Shown here one piece after another: positions 1 to 7,259 of a DNA stretch of 13,343 nt. The notes under the pieces are model-generated. The model had not been told where the DNA came from. It worked only from the letters and a program-made list of their open reading frames with translations, and ran no database searches. Origin of the DNA: an archaeon. Its GTDB lineage: Archaea; Thermoproteota; Nitrososphaeria; Conexivisphaerales; UBA164. The stretch's first letter is position 1; every line of letters begins with the position of its first letter. The stretch spans positions 1 through 13,343 of the forward strand of contig JAJZYL010000020.1 in the NCBI GenBank assembly GCA_021798095.1, given 5' to 3'. The position numbers and the translations under genes were made by a program.

Positions 1-74
1 CCGGAAGTTAAACCTATCGACGCCGTTGTGCTAGCAAAGTGCGCGAGCCTTTGTGAAGCAACGGTGCCGGCGAT
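1..74 (+). rRNA. rrf: 5S ribosomal RNA, 3' part (cut by window start)
   Basis: The window opens inside a 5S rRNA gene. Positions 2-11 carry the conserved loop segment CGGAAGTTAA. The 3' arm folds as expected: CCGTTG at 23-28 pairs with CAACGG at 59-64, and CAAAG at 35-39 pairs with CTTTG at 49-53 around a loop containing GCGCGAG. CCGGCG at 67-72 would close the terminal helix with the missing 5' end. The exact 3' end (about 72-75) is inferred from that helix. No 16S or 23S sequence is visible downstream, so the gene may stand alone, as in many archaea, but the upstream side cannot be seen. Confidence 0.88.
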
Positions 75-335
75 CATTCTAACCCTCTAAAGATATTAGT
101 GATTTGTGGTAGGAGCTGTGAAACTCGAGTTAGCACGGGCTTCGTGGGCAACCCAGCAATGATAACAGCCTTGAAATGTATTCAACCAAGGTTATATATG
201 CTTACCATGTTAGGTTCAGACTCTAGCCAAGCATGCAACAGGAAAAGACTCGGCAAATAGCTTGAAATCTACAAAGGGCTTGGGCTGCACTGGCCAAACT
301 AACGCGTTACCAAAAGGAAATCAAAAGGACTAGAT

Positions 336-467
336 ATGGCTGCAGTTCATACATATATGCGCAAAAATGCCCTGAAGAGGGTCGACATGGCGCTCATAAC
401 CTTCTTTGAAGGGAAGGCGAAGTATCAGCTCCTCAAGAAGCATGTTACAACCTTGATGCGCCAGTAG
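336..467 (+). CDS. Small open reading frame, 43 codons, doubtful
   Basis: An ATG at 336 opens 43 codons ending in TAG at 465-467. The predicted peptide is basic and partly hydrophobic, with a Lys-rich middle (for example EGKAKYQLLKKH) and no motif that I recognise. No Shine-Dalgarno site or TATA box at leaderless spacing precedes it. The frame is open back to a stop at 300-302, so the ATG is not forced. After the stop the same frame reads a CxxC pair (WICKNC) before the next stop, which could be chance or a hint of a decayed zinc-finger gene. It may be a chance open frame or a fragment of a lost gene. Confidence 0.2.
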   Translation: MAAVHTYMRKNALKRVDMALITFFEGKAKYQLLKKHVTTLMRQ

Positions 468-537
468 GCAAAACAGAAATGGATATGCAAGAACTGTGTT
501 TAGCACAAGAGGATTTCATATATCCCTTACCGCTAAT

Positions 538-545
538 CTTTAAAG
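538..545 (+). promoter_or_regulatory. TATA-like box of proC
   Basis: CTTTAAAG has its centre 28 bp before the ATG at 570 and 22 bp before the ATG at 564. Archaeal transcription usually begins about 26-28 bp after the centre of the TATA box. The spacing therefore favours a leaderless message starting at 570 rather than 564. Confidence 0.5.
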
Positions 546-569
546 ACAGGGGCTGTAACACATATGTAC

Positions 570-1325
570 ATGAAAATAGGAATTATAGGAATAGGTGAGC
601 TAGGTTCGTCGCTGTTGAAAGGGCTCATTAACTCTGGAGTAAATACTGCTGAATTATGTATTTATGACAAGAACGCGAACAAGACGGCGGCATACTCGCG
701 AACCGGTGTTTGTATAGCTAAGGACGCAGGTGAGGTGGTGGAGGATTCCACCGTAATAATGCTGGCGGTGAAACCAGTGGATTATGGTGCCGTGTTAAGT
801 GAAATTGAAAAGAAACTTGATAACGCGAAAACGATAATTTCCTTCATGGCAGGAGTGAGCCTCAATGAACTTAATTCGCTTGCTAAGGCGAGATTGTTCA
901 GGGCAATGCCCAATATAACATGCGCACAGAACGAATCCCCAATCCTGCTTTCATCCAGATCAGGCCAAGATACGGAGCAGGCTATAGATGTGCTCTCTAA
1001 GCTCGGCAAGGTGGTCATAATAAATGAACAATTAATGGATGGGTTAACGGTGCTTATAGGTAGTGGGCCGGCGCTCATAGCTAATATAATGGAATCATTC
1101 TATAGATTCGGAGTGATGAAGGGATTGACCCCCACCGATTCAAAGCTTCTTGTCAATCAATTATTCCTTGGCACCAGTAAATTGGCCCTTGAGATACCAT
1201 ATGGCGATATATTGGAAAAAATATCCACCCCAGGTGGCATTACAGCACGGGCACTGTTTGAGATGGAGAAAAGGGGGATAGGTGGGTCGATAATGGACTC
1301 AATGGATTCAACTTCAAATAGGTGA
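570..1325 (+). CDS. proC: Pyrroline-5-carboxylate reductase
   Basis: This enzyme reduces delta-1-pyrroline-5-carboxylate to L-proline with NAD(P)H, the last step of proline synthesis in the cytosol. The product is 251 residues from the ATG at 570. The N-terminus is a Rossmann fold with the dinucleotide motif GIIGIGELG at residues 4-12. The middle carries FRAMPN followed by the VLIGSGPA segment typical of the family. The C-terminal half ends in the P5CR signature (STPGGITARALFEME). The tail after this signature is short, so the protein is slightly smaller than the usual 260-280 residues. An in-frame ATG at 564 would add two residues; 570 is preferred because it fits the TATA spacing. The gene stands alone, with no proA or proB nearby. 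The next gene starts 98 bp downstream from its own promoter. Confidence 0.93.
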   Translation: MKIGIIGIGELGSSLLKGLINSGVNTAELCIYDKNANKTAAYSRTGVCIAKDAGEVVEDSTVIMLAVKPVDYGAVLSEIEKKLDNAKTIISFMAGVSLNELNSLAKARLFRAMPNITCAQNESPILLSSRSGQDTEQAIDVLSKLGKVVIINEQLMDGLTVLIGSGPALIANIMESFYRFGVMKGLTPTDSKLLVNQLFLGTSKLALEIPYGDILEKISTPGGITARALFEMEKRGIGGSIMDSMDSTSNR

Positions 1326-1372
1326 TAGCTATTTAAATCTTGATCGTTGTCGTTAAACAAACAGTGATAATA

Positions 1373-1380
1373 TTTATAAA
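1373..1380 (+). promoter_or_regulatory. TATA box of the thermosome gene
   Basis: TTTATAAA at 1373-1380 sits in an A/T-rich run about 47 bp before the ATG. This predicts a start near 1404 and a leader of about 20 nt. It is the strongest TATA match in the window, fitting a highly expressed chaperonin. Confidence 0.6.
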
Positions 1381-1407
1381 TTCCCTATTAAATGGTACTG
1401 ACATCTC

Positions 1408-1414
1408 AGGTGAT
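1408..1414 (+). promoter_or_regulatory. Shine-Dalgarno site of the thermosome gene
   Basis: AGGTGAT is a 7-nt match to the complement of the archaeal 16S 3' end (GGAGGTGAT) and lies 9 nt before the ATG at 1424. It fixes the start codon. Most other transcript starts in this window have no such site. Confidence 0.6.
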
Positions 1415-1423
1415 TAAATAAAA

Positions 1424-3097
1424 ATGTCTGCAGTACAAACTCCATATGGACCGGTTTTACTTTTGAAGGAAGGAACTAGTGAAACGAAGGGGCACGATGC
1501 TATTAGAAACAACATACAGGCGGCGAAGATAATAACCGATATAATAAAATCATCGCTAGGGCCTCGCGGTATGGACAAGATGCTCGTGGATTCGATGGGT
1601 GACGTGACAATAACTAACGATGGAGCTACTATGTTAAAGCAGCTCGACGTTCAGCACCCGGCTGGTAAGATACTAGTTGAGATAGCCAAAGCCACTGATA
1701 ACGAAGTTGGCGATGGGACCACCAGTGCGGTAGTTTTAGCGGGGGCCCTGCTAGAGCAGGCCGAAAAGCTTCTGGACAAGGGTATCCATCCTTCACAAAT
1801 AGTTGATGGCTACAATTATGCTTCCACACTAGCCCTGGAGCAACTGGGCAAGTTGCAGATCAAGATCCAGGCCACGGACAGGGAATGGTTGCTTAAGCTG
1901 GCTAAAACTAGCATGCGGTCCAAGCTTATCAGCGAAGATAGCGAAGAGCTGGCGGCCGTAGTCGTGGATGCGGTAATGCAGGTAGCTACAAAGTCTGGTA
2001 CAGCCTATAAGGTGGATATAGACAACGTTGGCACCATAAAGAAACAAGGAGCTTCAATAGCGGAGACAACCCTAATAAAGGGGCTTATAATCGATAAGGA
2101 AGTCGTTCACGGTGGTATGCCGAAGTCCATAAAGGATGCAAAGATAGCGCTTTTGAATTCGCCGCTTGAAATCGAGAAAACCGAGATCAGCGCAGAAATA
2201 AGGATATCCGACCCCACCAAGATGAAAGCCTTCCTAGATGAGGAGTCCCACATGTTAAAGGAGATGGTGGACAAATTGTCCAAGGTAGGTGCTAATGTAA
2301 TCATGTGCCAGAAGGGGATAGATGATCTGGCCCAACATTATTTGGCCAAGGCCGGGATGTTGGCAGTAAGGAGGGTAAAGGAAAGCGATTTGACTCGATT
2401 GGCGAAGGCTACTGGCGGCAGGATTATCACTAATTTGGATGACCTTTCACCGGCCGATCTGGGGTATGCAGGTATCGTCGAAGAGAGAAAAATCGAGGAC
2501 GACAAATGGGTGTTCGTAGAAAAGTGCAAAGAGCCTAAAGCCGTATCAATATTGATCAGGGGAGGTAGCCAGCGGGTGGTCGATGAAGCTGAAAGATCGC
2601 TCCATGATGCGATAATGGTGGTAAAGGACGCTATTGAAAAGCCGTCTGTAGTGGCTGGAGGCGGCGCACCCGAACAGGAACTGTCAATAAGAATTAAGGA
2701 GGAGTCAAAGAAAAGGGCGGGGCGTGAGCAGCTAGCAGCATCCGCGTTCGCCGATGCTATGGAATCTATTCCGCTGATGTTAGCTCAGAACGCTGGGATG
2801 GATCCGCTTGACACTCAGGTGGAATTGAGGGCGCAGCATGCAAAGGGAAGCATATGGGCAGGCGTAGATGTATATAACAATCGGATATTCGATATGGAAA
2901 AACTAGATGTATTTGAACCATTATCGGTGAAGGAACAGATTATCAAGGCAGCTACTGAGGCCGCAATAATGATCCTGCGCATCGACGACGTCATAGCATC
3001 GAAGGGTATGAAGATGCCACCTCCGGGAGCCGGTGGGGCACCCGGTGGATATGGAGGAATGCCCGGCGGCATGGGCGGCATGCCAGGCATGGAATAA
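1424..3097 (+). CDS. ths: Thermosome subunit (group II chaperonin)
   Basis: This is a subunit of the archaeal double-ring ATP-driven chaperonin that folds cytosolic proteins. At 557 residues it is full length for the family. Visible signatures are SSLGPRGMDKML (43-54) and NDGATML (65-71) in the equatorial domain, the nucleotide-binding GDGTTS at 96-101, the helical-protrusion region of the apical domain around 244-275, and AGGGAPEQEL (411-420), which carries the second equatorial ATP-binding segment. The C-terminus is a Gly/Met/Pro-rich tail (536-557, GGM repeats) that projects into the cavity. Which paralogue (alpha, beta or gamma) it is cannot be told here, and no second subunit gene is in the window. 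It is transcribed alone, with a strong TATA box, a Shine-Dalgarno site and a T-rich terminator. Confidence 0.98.
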   Translation: MSAVQTPYGPVLLLKEGTSETKGHDAIRNNIQAAKIITDIIKSSLGPRGMDKMLVDSMGDVTITNDGATMLKQLDVQHPAGKILVEIAKATDNEVGDGTTSAVVLAGALLEQAEKLLDKGIHPSQIVDGYNYASTLALEQLGKLQIKIQATDREWLLKLAKTSMRSKLISEDSEELAAVVVDAVMQVATKSGTAYKVDIDNVGTIKKQGASIAETTLIKGLIIDKEVVHGGMPKSIKDAKIALLNSPLEIEKTEISAEIRISDPTKMKAFLDEESHMLKEMVDKLSKVGANVIMCQKGIDDLAQHYLAKAGMLAVRRVKESDLTRLAKATGGRIITNLDDLSPADLGYAGIVEERKIEDDKWVFVEKCKEPKAVSILIRGGSQRVVDEAERSLHDAIMVVKDAIEKPSVVAGGGAPEQELSIRIKEESKKRAGREQLAASAFADAMESIPLMLAQNAGMDPLDTQVELRAQHAKGSIWAGVDVYNNRIFDMEKLDVFEPLSVKEQIIKAATEAAIMILRIDDVIASKGMKMPPPGAGGAPGGYGGMPGGMGGMPGME

Positions 3098-3116
3098 GCC
3101 GATAGCTTTCCACCAC

Positions 3117-3150
3117 CCTTATTTTTATTTTCCAAAATATTTTATTATAT
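3117..3150 (+). terminator. T-rich terminator after the thermosome gene
   Basis: The stretch after the stop codon contains several T runs (TTATTTTTATTTTCC, then TTTTATTATATT) starting about 20 nt downstream. Archaeal RNA polymerase commonly stops at such U-tracts without a hairpin. An 8-bp A/T-rich inverted repeat (TGATAATT at 3164-3171, AATTATCA at 3194-3201) follows and might add to it. Confidence 0.55.
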
Positions 3151-3529
3151 TGTGTAGCTAACTTGATAATTTCTGATTTCATTTCATAATTTTAATTATC
3201 ATTTGATCTATTTATGATGCTCAGTTCCTTAGAGGATGGGCATTATGCCTAACTTGGCTGGGCCTTTAAAAGATAGCTGTGCGGACGTATCAAGAACTAC
3301 CACCAGCTATCTATATAGATGGCAGCAATCTGATAAAACTTCACCGGTCGAGCCTATTTGAGAATAAATAACGATGTTACCATAGTCATCTGTTGATTGC
3401 CATATCATTGCCATTTGACAGCTCAGGCATGCAAGCGTAAGTTTCTGGTCTGAAACATGGAGAGCCATCCACCATGGCAGAACATCATATAGAAAGATTT
3501 AATAATGGATTTCAAGCACGCGTATAGAA
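3151..3529. other. Long intergenic region upstream of aglB, with repeats and the aglB promoter
   Basis: No coding frame of significance is present. Structure seen: an inverted repeat AGATAGCTG (3271-3279) and CAGCTATCT (3304-3312) with a 24-nt loop; a palindromic CTTTTAAAG-type box just before it (3264-3272, CTTTAAAAG); a direct repeat ATTGCCAT at 3396-3403 and 3407-3414, with an 11-bp period; and a short hairpin GCCAT/ATGGC at 3464-3478. These could be a small RNA gene or a regulatory region for aglB. I see no tRNA or complete C/D box RNA. Confidence 0.5.
3496..3505 (+). promoter_or_regulatory. TATA-like box of aglB
   Basis: GATTTAATAA is centred about 29 bp before the ATG at 3530, and no Shine-Dalgarno site lies between. 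This predicts a leaderless or nearly leaderless message and supports the chosen start. Confidence 0.5.
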
Positions 3530-5806
3530 ATGAAAGGAGGAGCTGTTGGCGGCAATAACGGCCCTAAAAAAAATACTCAGTTTAGAATGGGCTTTGGAAC
3601 TGCCATAGCTATTATAGGAGTCGCCATTATGATAGCTCTTACCATAATTATCAGGCTAATACCTGGCCGTTTCGGTTTTTATCTTAACGAATTTGACCCG
3701 TATTCCCATTATTATGCGACAAACATCATAGTGCAGGACGTACTGACGCACGGTTGGAGCGCATTTTTTAATTACTTTCATACCATAAGCTACAACTTCT
3801 GGTATCCATACGGAAGGAATTGGGCCATTACTGAGTATTCAGGCTTGGACTATCTGACGGCTGTACTGTACATTTTATTAAACTATGCACATTTATCCCT
3901 ATCAGTATATCAGTTTGTAGCCATATTCCCCGTAATCATAGGTGCTCTGTTTGTAATCCCGATCTACTTTATTATCAAGGAGATGACGGGCAATAAATAT
4001 ATAGGAATCCTAGGAGGCTTCCTGATAGCTACCCTGCCCGGGTTAGTACTGAGGACCGATTTTGGGTGGTACACCGGTGATGGGTTTGCTCTGCTCTTCA
4101 CGACAACCGCAATCATGTTCATAATTTATGCCTTTAACAGGCACAGCACCCGTTCCTACATCTACGCCATCCTGGCCGGTCTATTTGCTGGGTATGCAGA
4201 GACGATGTGGGGCGGCGCGATAAACCCGATTGGCGTAATAGCATTGGCTATGCTTGTTTCACCGTTTTTAGTGAGCCCCAGCAGGGAACTGCTTACGAAG
4301 CAAATAGGATATACGATACCTACGCTACTGGCCGCGATATTCCCGATCCCTGGGATAACATGGTTGCACAACCCAGTAGAGCTTATCATGTATCTTTCAA
4401 TAGTGGTCTCGGCTATCCTCTACATAAACGTCAGGTATTTCAATATAAAGGCCGGGAGCTTCGCAAAGTACAGGATTGAGTATAAGATAGCCATGGCGGT
4501 TGGTATAATAGTGGTCTTGGCTGGGATCGCATATGTAATTCCCCATTACGTAAATGGCAGGTACCTTCAGGCTTTGGAGTTCTGGCTCAGGCTAAGCCCC
4601 TCAGCAGTATCGACGGTTGCCGAGCAGACGAGCGTTTCTGGCGTTCAGCTGCTCTATACCTATGGGATAGCTGCATTACTGGCAATAGTTGGGGGGTATT
4701 ACACGCTAAAGGCAAAGCGCGTTGGGTCAGTCCTGCTTACCATCTTTCTGCTTTGGTCCTTGTACACTGGAAGCTCCTTCGCCGAGCTTGAGACATATCT
4801 ATCTGTAGCATTCGCTATAATGGCGCCGATCGGGTTATACTATGTTGTAACTAACATAAGGATGCCGGACTGGGCATGGAAGTCAAAGGAAAGGAAGACT
4901 AACGTACGCGGGTTCAAGAGACATGCACGCATAATTACATATCAAAAGGTGGCGCTGGTAGTGGTGGTGATAGCGCTGATAGCCTTCCCAGCTTATGCAA
5001 TGTGGATTCCTCAGAACGATGCTCCTACGACAGTCGTGACTTCATCCACCATACTTAACGGCAATGTACCGTCATGGATAGACGCGCTTCAATGGATGGC
5101 CAATTCCTCCAATACACCCCCTAATTCTGTGATGGTATCCTGGTGGGATTATGGTTACTGGATATCAGTGCTGGGTAACAGAACTACCGTAAATGATGGA
5201 GCCACAATAAATACCACGCAGATGGCCGTCGTGGCCTCCCTATTTCTCTCCAATGTTACTACAGCGGCTAAAATAATGGAAGCGCTCGGAGGGAACTACG
5301 TGGTCGTATTTGCGACAGGGATAGATCCTTATTATTATTACCGGGACCAGTACTTATACGGTTATCAGTTAAGCGGCAGCCTGCTTGGGGTTGGAGGCGA
5401 TGAAAGCAAGGTGCCGGCTATGATCACTATAGCAAAGTCTCAGGAGCCCTTGAAGATAGGCAACATGGTCATCGACAATATCAATCAGTCCCTCTACATC
5501 AGCAACACGACAGGCACGCTGACCCCTTACTTCTATAATGATACCCTCCTAGGTCAACTTCTTCCATTGCAATGGGTGGGCTGGGGTTCCATAGATACAA
5601 GCAACGGACAACTTGTAGGCATTTCGCAAACTTACCAGTCAGGTTCACCTTACTTCCAGCTGCCGCTAACCCAGTACGGGATCACCTATAATACAAACAG
5701 CACTGGCCCGTTTACCTTGGCATACTCCTCCCCTATGTCTGAGGCGTCGGATGGAATCTGGGCTCAGGTGTTAATATATCATTTCAATTCCTCTGCGGTA
5801 TATTAA
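3530..5806 (+). CDS. aglB: Oligosaccharyltransferase, STT3/AglB family
   Basis: This is the catalytic membrane enzyme of N-glycosylation. It transfers a lipid-linked glycan to Asn in N-x-S/T sequons on the outer face of the membrane. At 758 residues, the first two-thirds are multi-spanning hydrophobic segments and the last third a soluble extracytoplasmic domain. The first acidic motif is EFDPY at 54-58 in the first outer loop. A second acidic site is around TGDGF (182-186). The TIXE-type motif of external loop 5 appears as TVAE (362-365). The sequon-binding WWDYG is at 538-542, and a DK motif of the DxxKxxxM form is at 624-631. The last long membrane segment is about 473-490. The soluble domain contains several N-x-S/T sequons, so it may itself be glycosylated. 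A short Gly/Asn/Lys-rich cytoplasmic tail precedes the first helix. No other glycosylation genes are adjacent, and S-layer or archaellin proteins are likely substrates (inference). Confidence 0.95.
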   Translation: MKGGAVGGNNGPKKNTQFRMGFGTAIAIIGVAIMIALTIIIRLIPGRFGFYLNEFDPYSHYYATNIIVQDVLTHGWSAFFNYFHTISYNFWYPYGRNWAITEYSGLDYLTAVLYILLNYAHLSLSVYQFVAIFPVIIGALFVIPIYFIIKEMTGNKYIGILGGFLIATLPGLVLRTDFGWYTGDGFALLFTTTAIMFIIYAFNRHSTRSYIYAILAGLFAGYAETMWGGAINPIGVIALAMLVSPFLVSPSRELLTKQIGYTIPTLLAAIFPIPGITWLHNPVELIMYLSIVVSAILYINVRYFNIKAGSFAKYRIEYKIAMAVGIIVVLAGIAYVIPHYVNGRYLQALEFWLRLSPSAVSTVAEQTSVSGVQLLYTYGIAALLAIVGGYYTLKAKRVGSVLLTIFLLWSLYTGSSFAELETYLSVAFAIMAPIGLYYVVTNIRMPDWAWKSKERKTNVRGFKRHARIITYQKVALVVVVIALIAFPAYAMWIPQNDAPTTVVTSSTILNGNVPSWIDALQWMANSSNTPPNSVMVSWWDYGYWISVLGNRTTVNDGATINTTQMAVVASLFLSNVTTAAKIMEALGGNYVVVFATGIDPYYYYRDQYLYGYQLSGSLLGVGGDESKVPAMITIAKSQEPLKIGNMVIDNINQSLYISNTTGTLTPYFYNDTLLGQLLPLQWVGWGSIDTSNGQLVGISQTYQSGSPYFQLPLTQYGITYNTNSTGPFTLAYSSPMSEASDGIWAQVLIYHFNSSAVY

Positions 5807-6058
5807 TACAGCCCTTCGCGTGATCATACCATCCCAAGGGAAATAAAGGCCGGAACGGTGGTCCTGTAACGCGCCATGAAAGAGGTTGGGATGGAAATAT
5901 CAGAAATCACAGCTGTGGAGACGCCCACGGTGATGCATCAGAAGGTGTGAGCCCTGTGCCGTTGACTCAAGTTCTCTGCTTGCCGACTAACCCAAAGGGG
6001 GTAGCCATCAGGAAGGCTCATATGCGTTAGTAGTGGGATGATGTCGTGATAGGCCTAA
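5807..6058 (+). pseudogene. Possible decayed gene remnant, perhaps the 3' end of an IS200/IS605 tnpB
   Basis: This 252-bp gap has no intact gene. One frame, interrupted by stops, reads protein-like: IPREIKAGTVVL, stop, RAMKEVGMEISEITAVETPT, then stops. A shifted frame ends with PKGVAIRKAHMR before a stop near 6030. The order Arg/Lys-rich helix, E-[IL]-T-x-V-E and a short basic tail resembles the C-terminus of archaeal TnpB proteins after their zinc finger. This is pattern memory, not an alignment. No transposon end or left part is visible, so if real it is only a relic. The sequence is also compatible with plain non-coding DNA. Confidence 0.3.
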
Positions 6059-6133
6059 CGGGCCCGGTGGGATTTGAACCCACGACCGCCGGCTCCGAAG
6101 GCCAGCGCCCTATCCATCCTAGGCCACGGGCCC
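6059..6133 (-). tRNA. tRNA-Arg, anticodon UCG
   Basis: Read on the minus strand, the cloverleaf is complete. The acceptor stem GGGCCCG/CGGGCCC is 7 perfect pairs. The D stem is GCCT/GGGC. The anticodon stem is CTGGC/GCCGG with loop CTTCGGA, giving anticodon TCG at 6098-6096 (reads CGA, and CGG by wobble). The T stem is GTGGG/CCCAC with loop TTCAAAT. The discriminator base is G and the 3' CCA is not encoded. There is no intron. The GC-rich stems fit a thermophile. Confidence 0.95.
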
Positions 6134-6156
6134 ATTTTACTGGATTTATAACATCT

Positions 6157-6163
6157 ATAAAAT
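6157..6163 (-). promoter_or_regulatory. TATA box of tRNA-Arg
   Basis: On the minus strand TTTTATA is centred about 27 bp before the first tRNA base at 6133, the expected spacing for an archaeal tRNA promoter. A second A/T box (TTATAAA, near 6145-6151) is too close to be the main element. Confidence 0.5.
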
Positions 6164-6177
6164 TACCATCCAGGTAT

Positions 6178-7164
6178 TTAACTTGACGTTCCGATTTTGT
6201 TTATGGCCTTGAAGGGAGGCTTCAGAACCCCCTTTTCAGTTATAAACGCTGTAATCAAATCCGGGGGGGTTATATCGAAGGCGGGGTTAAATGTCTTGAT
6301 CCCTCGCGGGGCCACCCTTTTTCCTCTTATATATTCAAGTTCAACCGACCCCCTTTCTTCAATCTTGGTGGTAGCTTCATTCCCCTCAAGATCTAGGGTT
6401 GACAGCGGCAAGGCCACATAAAATGGAATGCCGAACCGCTTTGCCAAGGTGGCTACCTGAAAGGTGCCTATCTTGTTTATGGTGTGGCCATCGTTAAATA
6501 CGCGGTCGGCTCCTACGATGACCTTCTTGATCATCCCCCTTGACATAGTGTATCCCACAGCGGTGTCAGCTATTAGCGTTACATCAAATCCATCCTTTAG
6601 GAGTTCATAGGCGGTCAGGCGGGAACCCTGCATTACTGGCCTGGTTTCAGTTGCAAAAACCCTGAACTTCTTGCCTTTATCCTTTGCTATCCTCAGTGGG
6701 GCTAATGCCGTCCCGTAATCTACGGTAGCTAGGGCCCCCGCATTGCAGTGAGTTAGCACGGCGTCACCTTCGGATATGAGCGGTTCACCGTTAACGCCTA
6801 TAAGCCTGGCATTATTCAACTCTTCATCGAAAATATTTTTCGCTTCCTCTAATGCAGCTCCTCTCGAGCCGTCAAGGGATGCCCGAAGGACCCTGTCTAT
6901 GGCCCATGCCAGGTTAATGGCCGTAGGCCTAGCGCCCTTGAGCTTTTCCGCGGTCAAACGGTCGTCTTGGCTATTCCCGGTTATGTTCTGTGCTAACCCA
7001 TACGCGCCCACTACGCCTATCAGGGGGGCCCCCCTAACCTTCAGCTCTCGTATCGCTGAAAAGGCATCATCTACTGACCTGACCTTTATCCACACTTCAC
7101 GGGTAGGCAAAAGCCTCTGGTCGAGGACCGCTATGCTGTCCCCTTCAATTCTGATTGGCCTCAT
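6178..7164 (-). CDS. mtnA: S-methyl-5-thioribose-1-phosphate isomerase (MtnA, eIF2B-related)
   Basis: This enzyme interconverts 5-methylthioribose-1-phosphate and 5-methylthioribulose-1-phosphate in methionine salvage from methylthioadenosine. At 328 residues it is within family size. The N-terminal domain has the MtnA-type KVRGAPLIG (42-50) followed by AYG. The catalytic Cys is in THCNAG (C140) and the catalytic Asp in GADRV (D220). TRPVMQGSRLTAYEL (174-188) and NKIGT (230-234) line the phosphate site. The end carries NPAFDITPPDLI (293-304). The RGAP segment and both catalytic residues favour MtnA over the related ribose-1,5-bisphosphate isomerase or a true eIF2B subunit; some archaeal annotations call such proteins aIF2B. 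It stands alone, divergent from priS, and no other methionine-salvage gene is in the window. Confidence 0.92.
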   Translation of the reverse strand: MRPIRIEGDSIAVLDQRLLPTREVWIKVRSVDDAFSAIRELKVRGAPLIGVVGAYGLAQNITGNSQDDRLTAEKLKGARPTAINLAWAIDRVLRASLDGSRGAALEEAKNIFDEELNNARLIGVNGEPLISEGDAVLTHCNAGALATVDYGTALAPLRIAKDKGKKFRVFATETRPVMQGSRLTAYELLKDGFDVTLIADTAVGYTMSRGMIKKVIVGADRVFNDGHTINKIGTFQVATLAKRFGIPFYVALPLSTLDLEGNEATTKIEERGSVELEYIRGKRVAPRGIKTFNPAFDITPPDLITAFITEKGVLKPPFKAINKIGTSS

Positions 7165-7190
7165 ACTGCCTTTAATACCGGATACGGTGG

Positions 7191-7197
7191 TAAATAT
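7191..7197 (-). promoter_or_regulatory. TATA-like box of mtnA
   Basis: On the minus strand ATATTTA is centred 30 bp before the ATG at 7164, and there is no Shine-Dalgarno site. It supports a leaderless mtnA message starting at this codon. Confidence 0.45.
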
Positions 7198-7221
7198 GCC
7201 TTTTTGTACAAGTCAAACATA

Positions 7222-7236
7222 GATATACAGATAAAT
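7222..7236 (+). promoter_or_regulatory. Candidate TATA element of the priS cluster
   Basis: Two weak A/T boxes, GATATA and GATAAAT, overlap here. The second is centred about 27 bp before the priS ATG at 7260. It is the only candidate in the 95-bp divergent gap on this strand. Confidence 0.35.
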
Positions 7237-7259
7237 GGCGGCCCAGTTATCTTAGACCG

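Larger units (their letters stand above)
75..563. other. Intergenic region between 5S rRNA and proC, no convincing gene
   Basis: This 489-bp stretch has stops in all frames except one short open frame at 336-467. It holds an isolated TATA-like string TTATATAT at 192-199 and the proC promoter at its right end. I see no tRNA, no C/D box pair at correct spacing and no long inverted repeat. It may hold a small RNA or decayed coding sequence, but nothing I can name. Confidence 0.5.

Noticed and set aside
230..480. RNase P RNA-like words (AGGAAAAGACTC near 240 and ACAGAA near 472)
   Set aside because: The words are imperfect, and I could not build the P4 pairing or the outer helix between them.
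2815..3135. Antisense open frames inside the thermosome gene, including a 106-residue Pro-rich one
   Set aside because: They mirror the codon pattern of the GGM-rich tail and the rest of a certain gene; no promoter or family match.
3208..3335. C/D box sRNA suggested by TATGATGC and a later CTGA
   Set aside because: The boxes are more than 110 nt apart, about twice the size of an archaeal C/D RNA, and no terminal stem pairs.
6776..7222. Plus-strand open frame of 148 codons opposite mtnA
   Set aside because: Shadow of mtnA, low-complexity Ser/Pro/Leu composition, no start signal.
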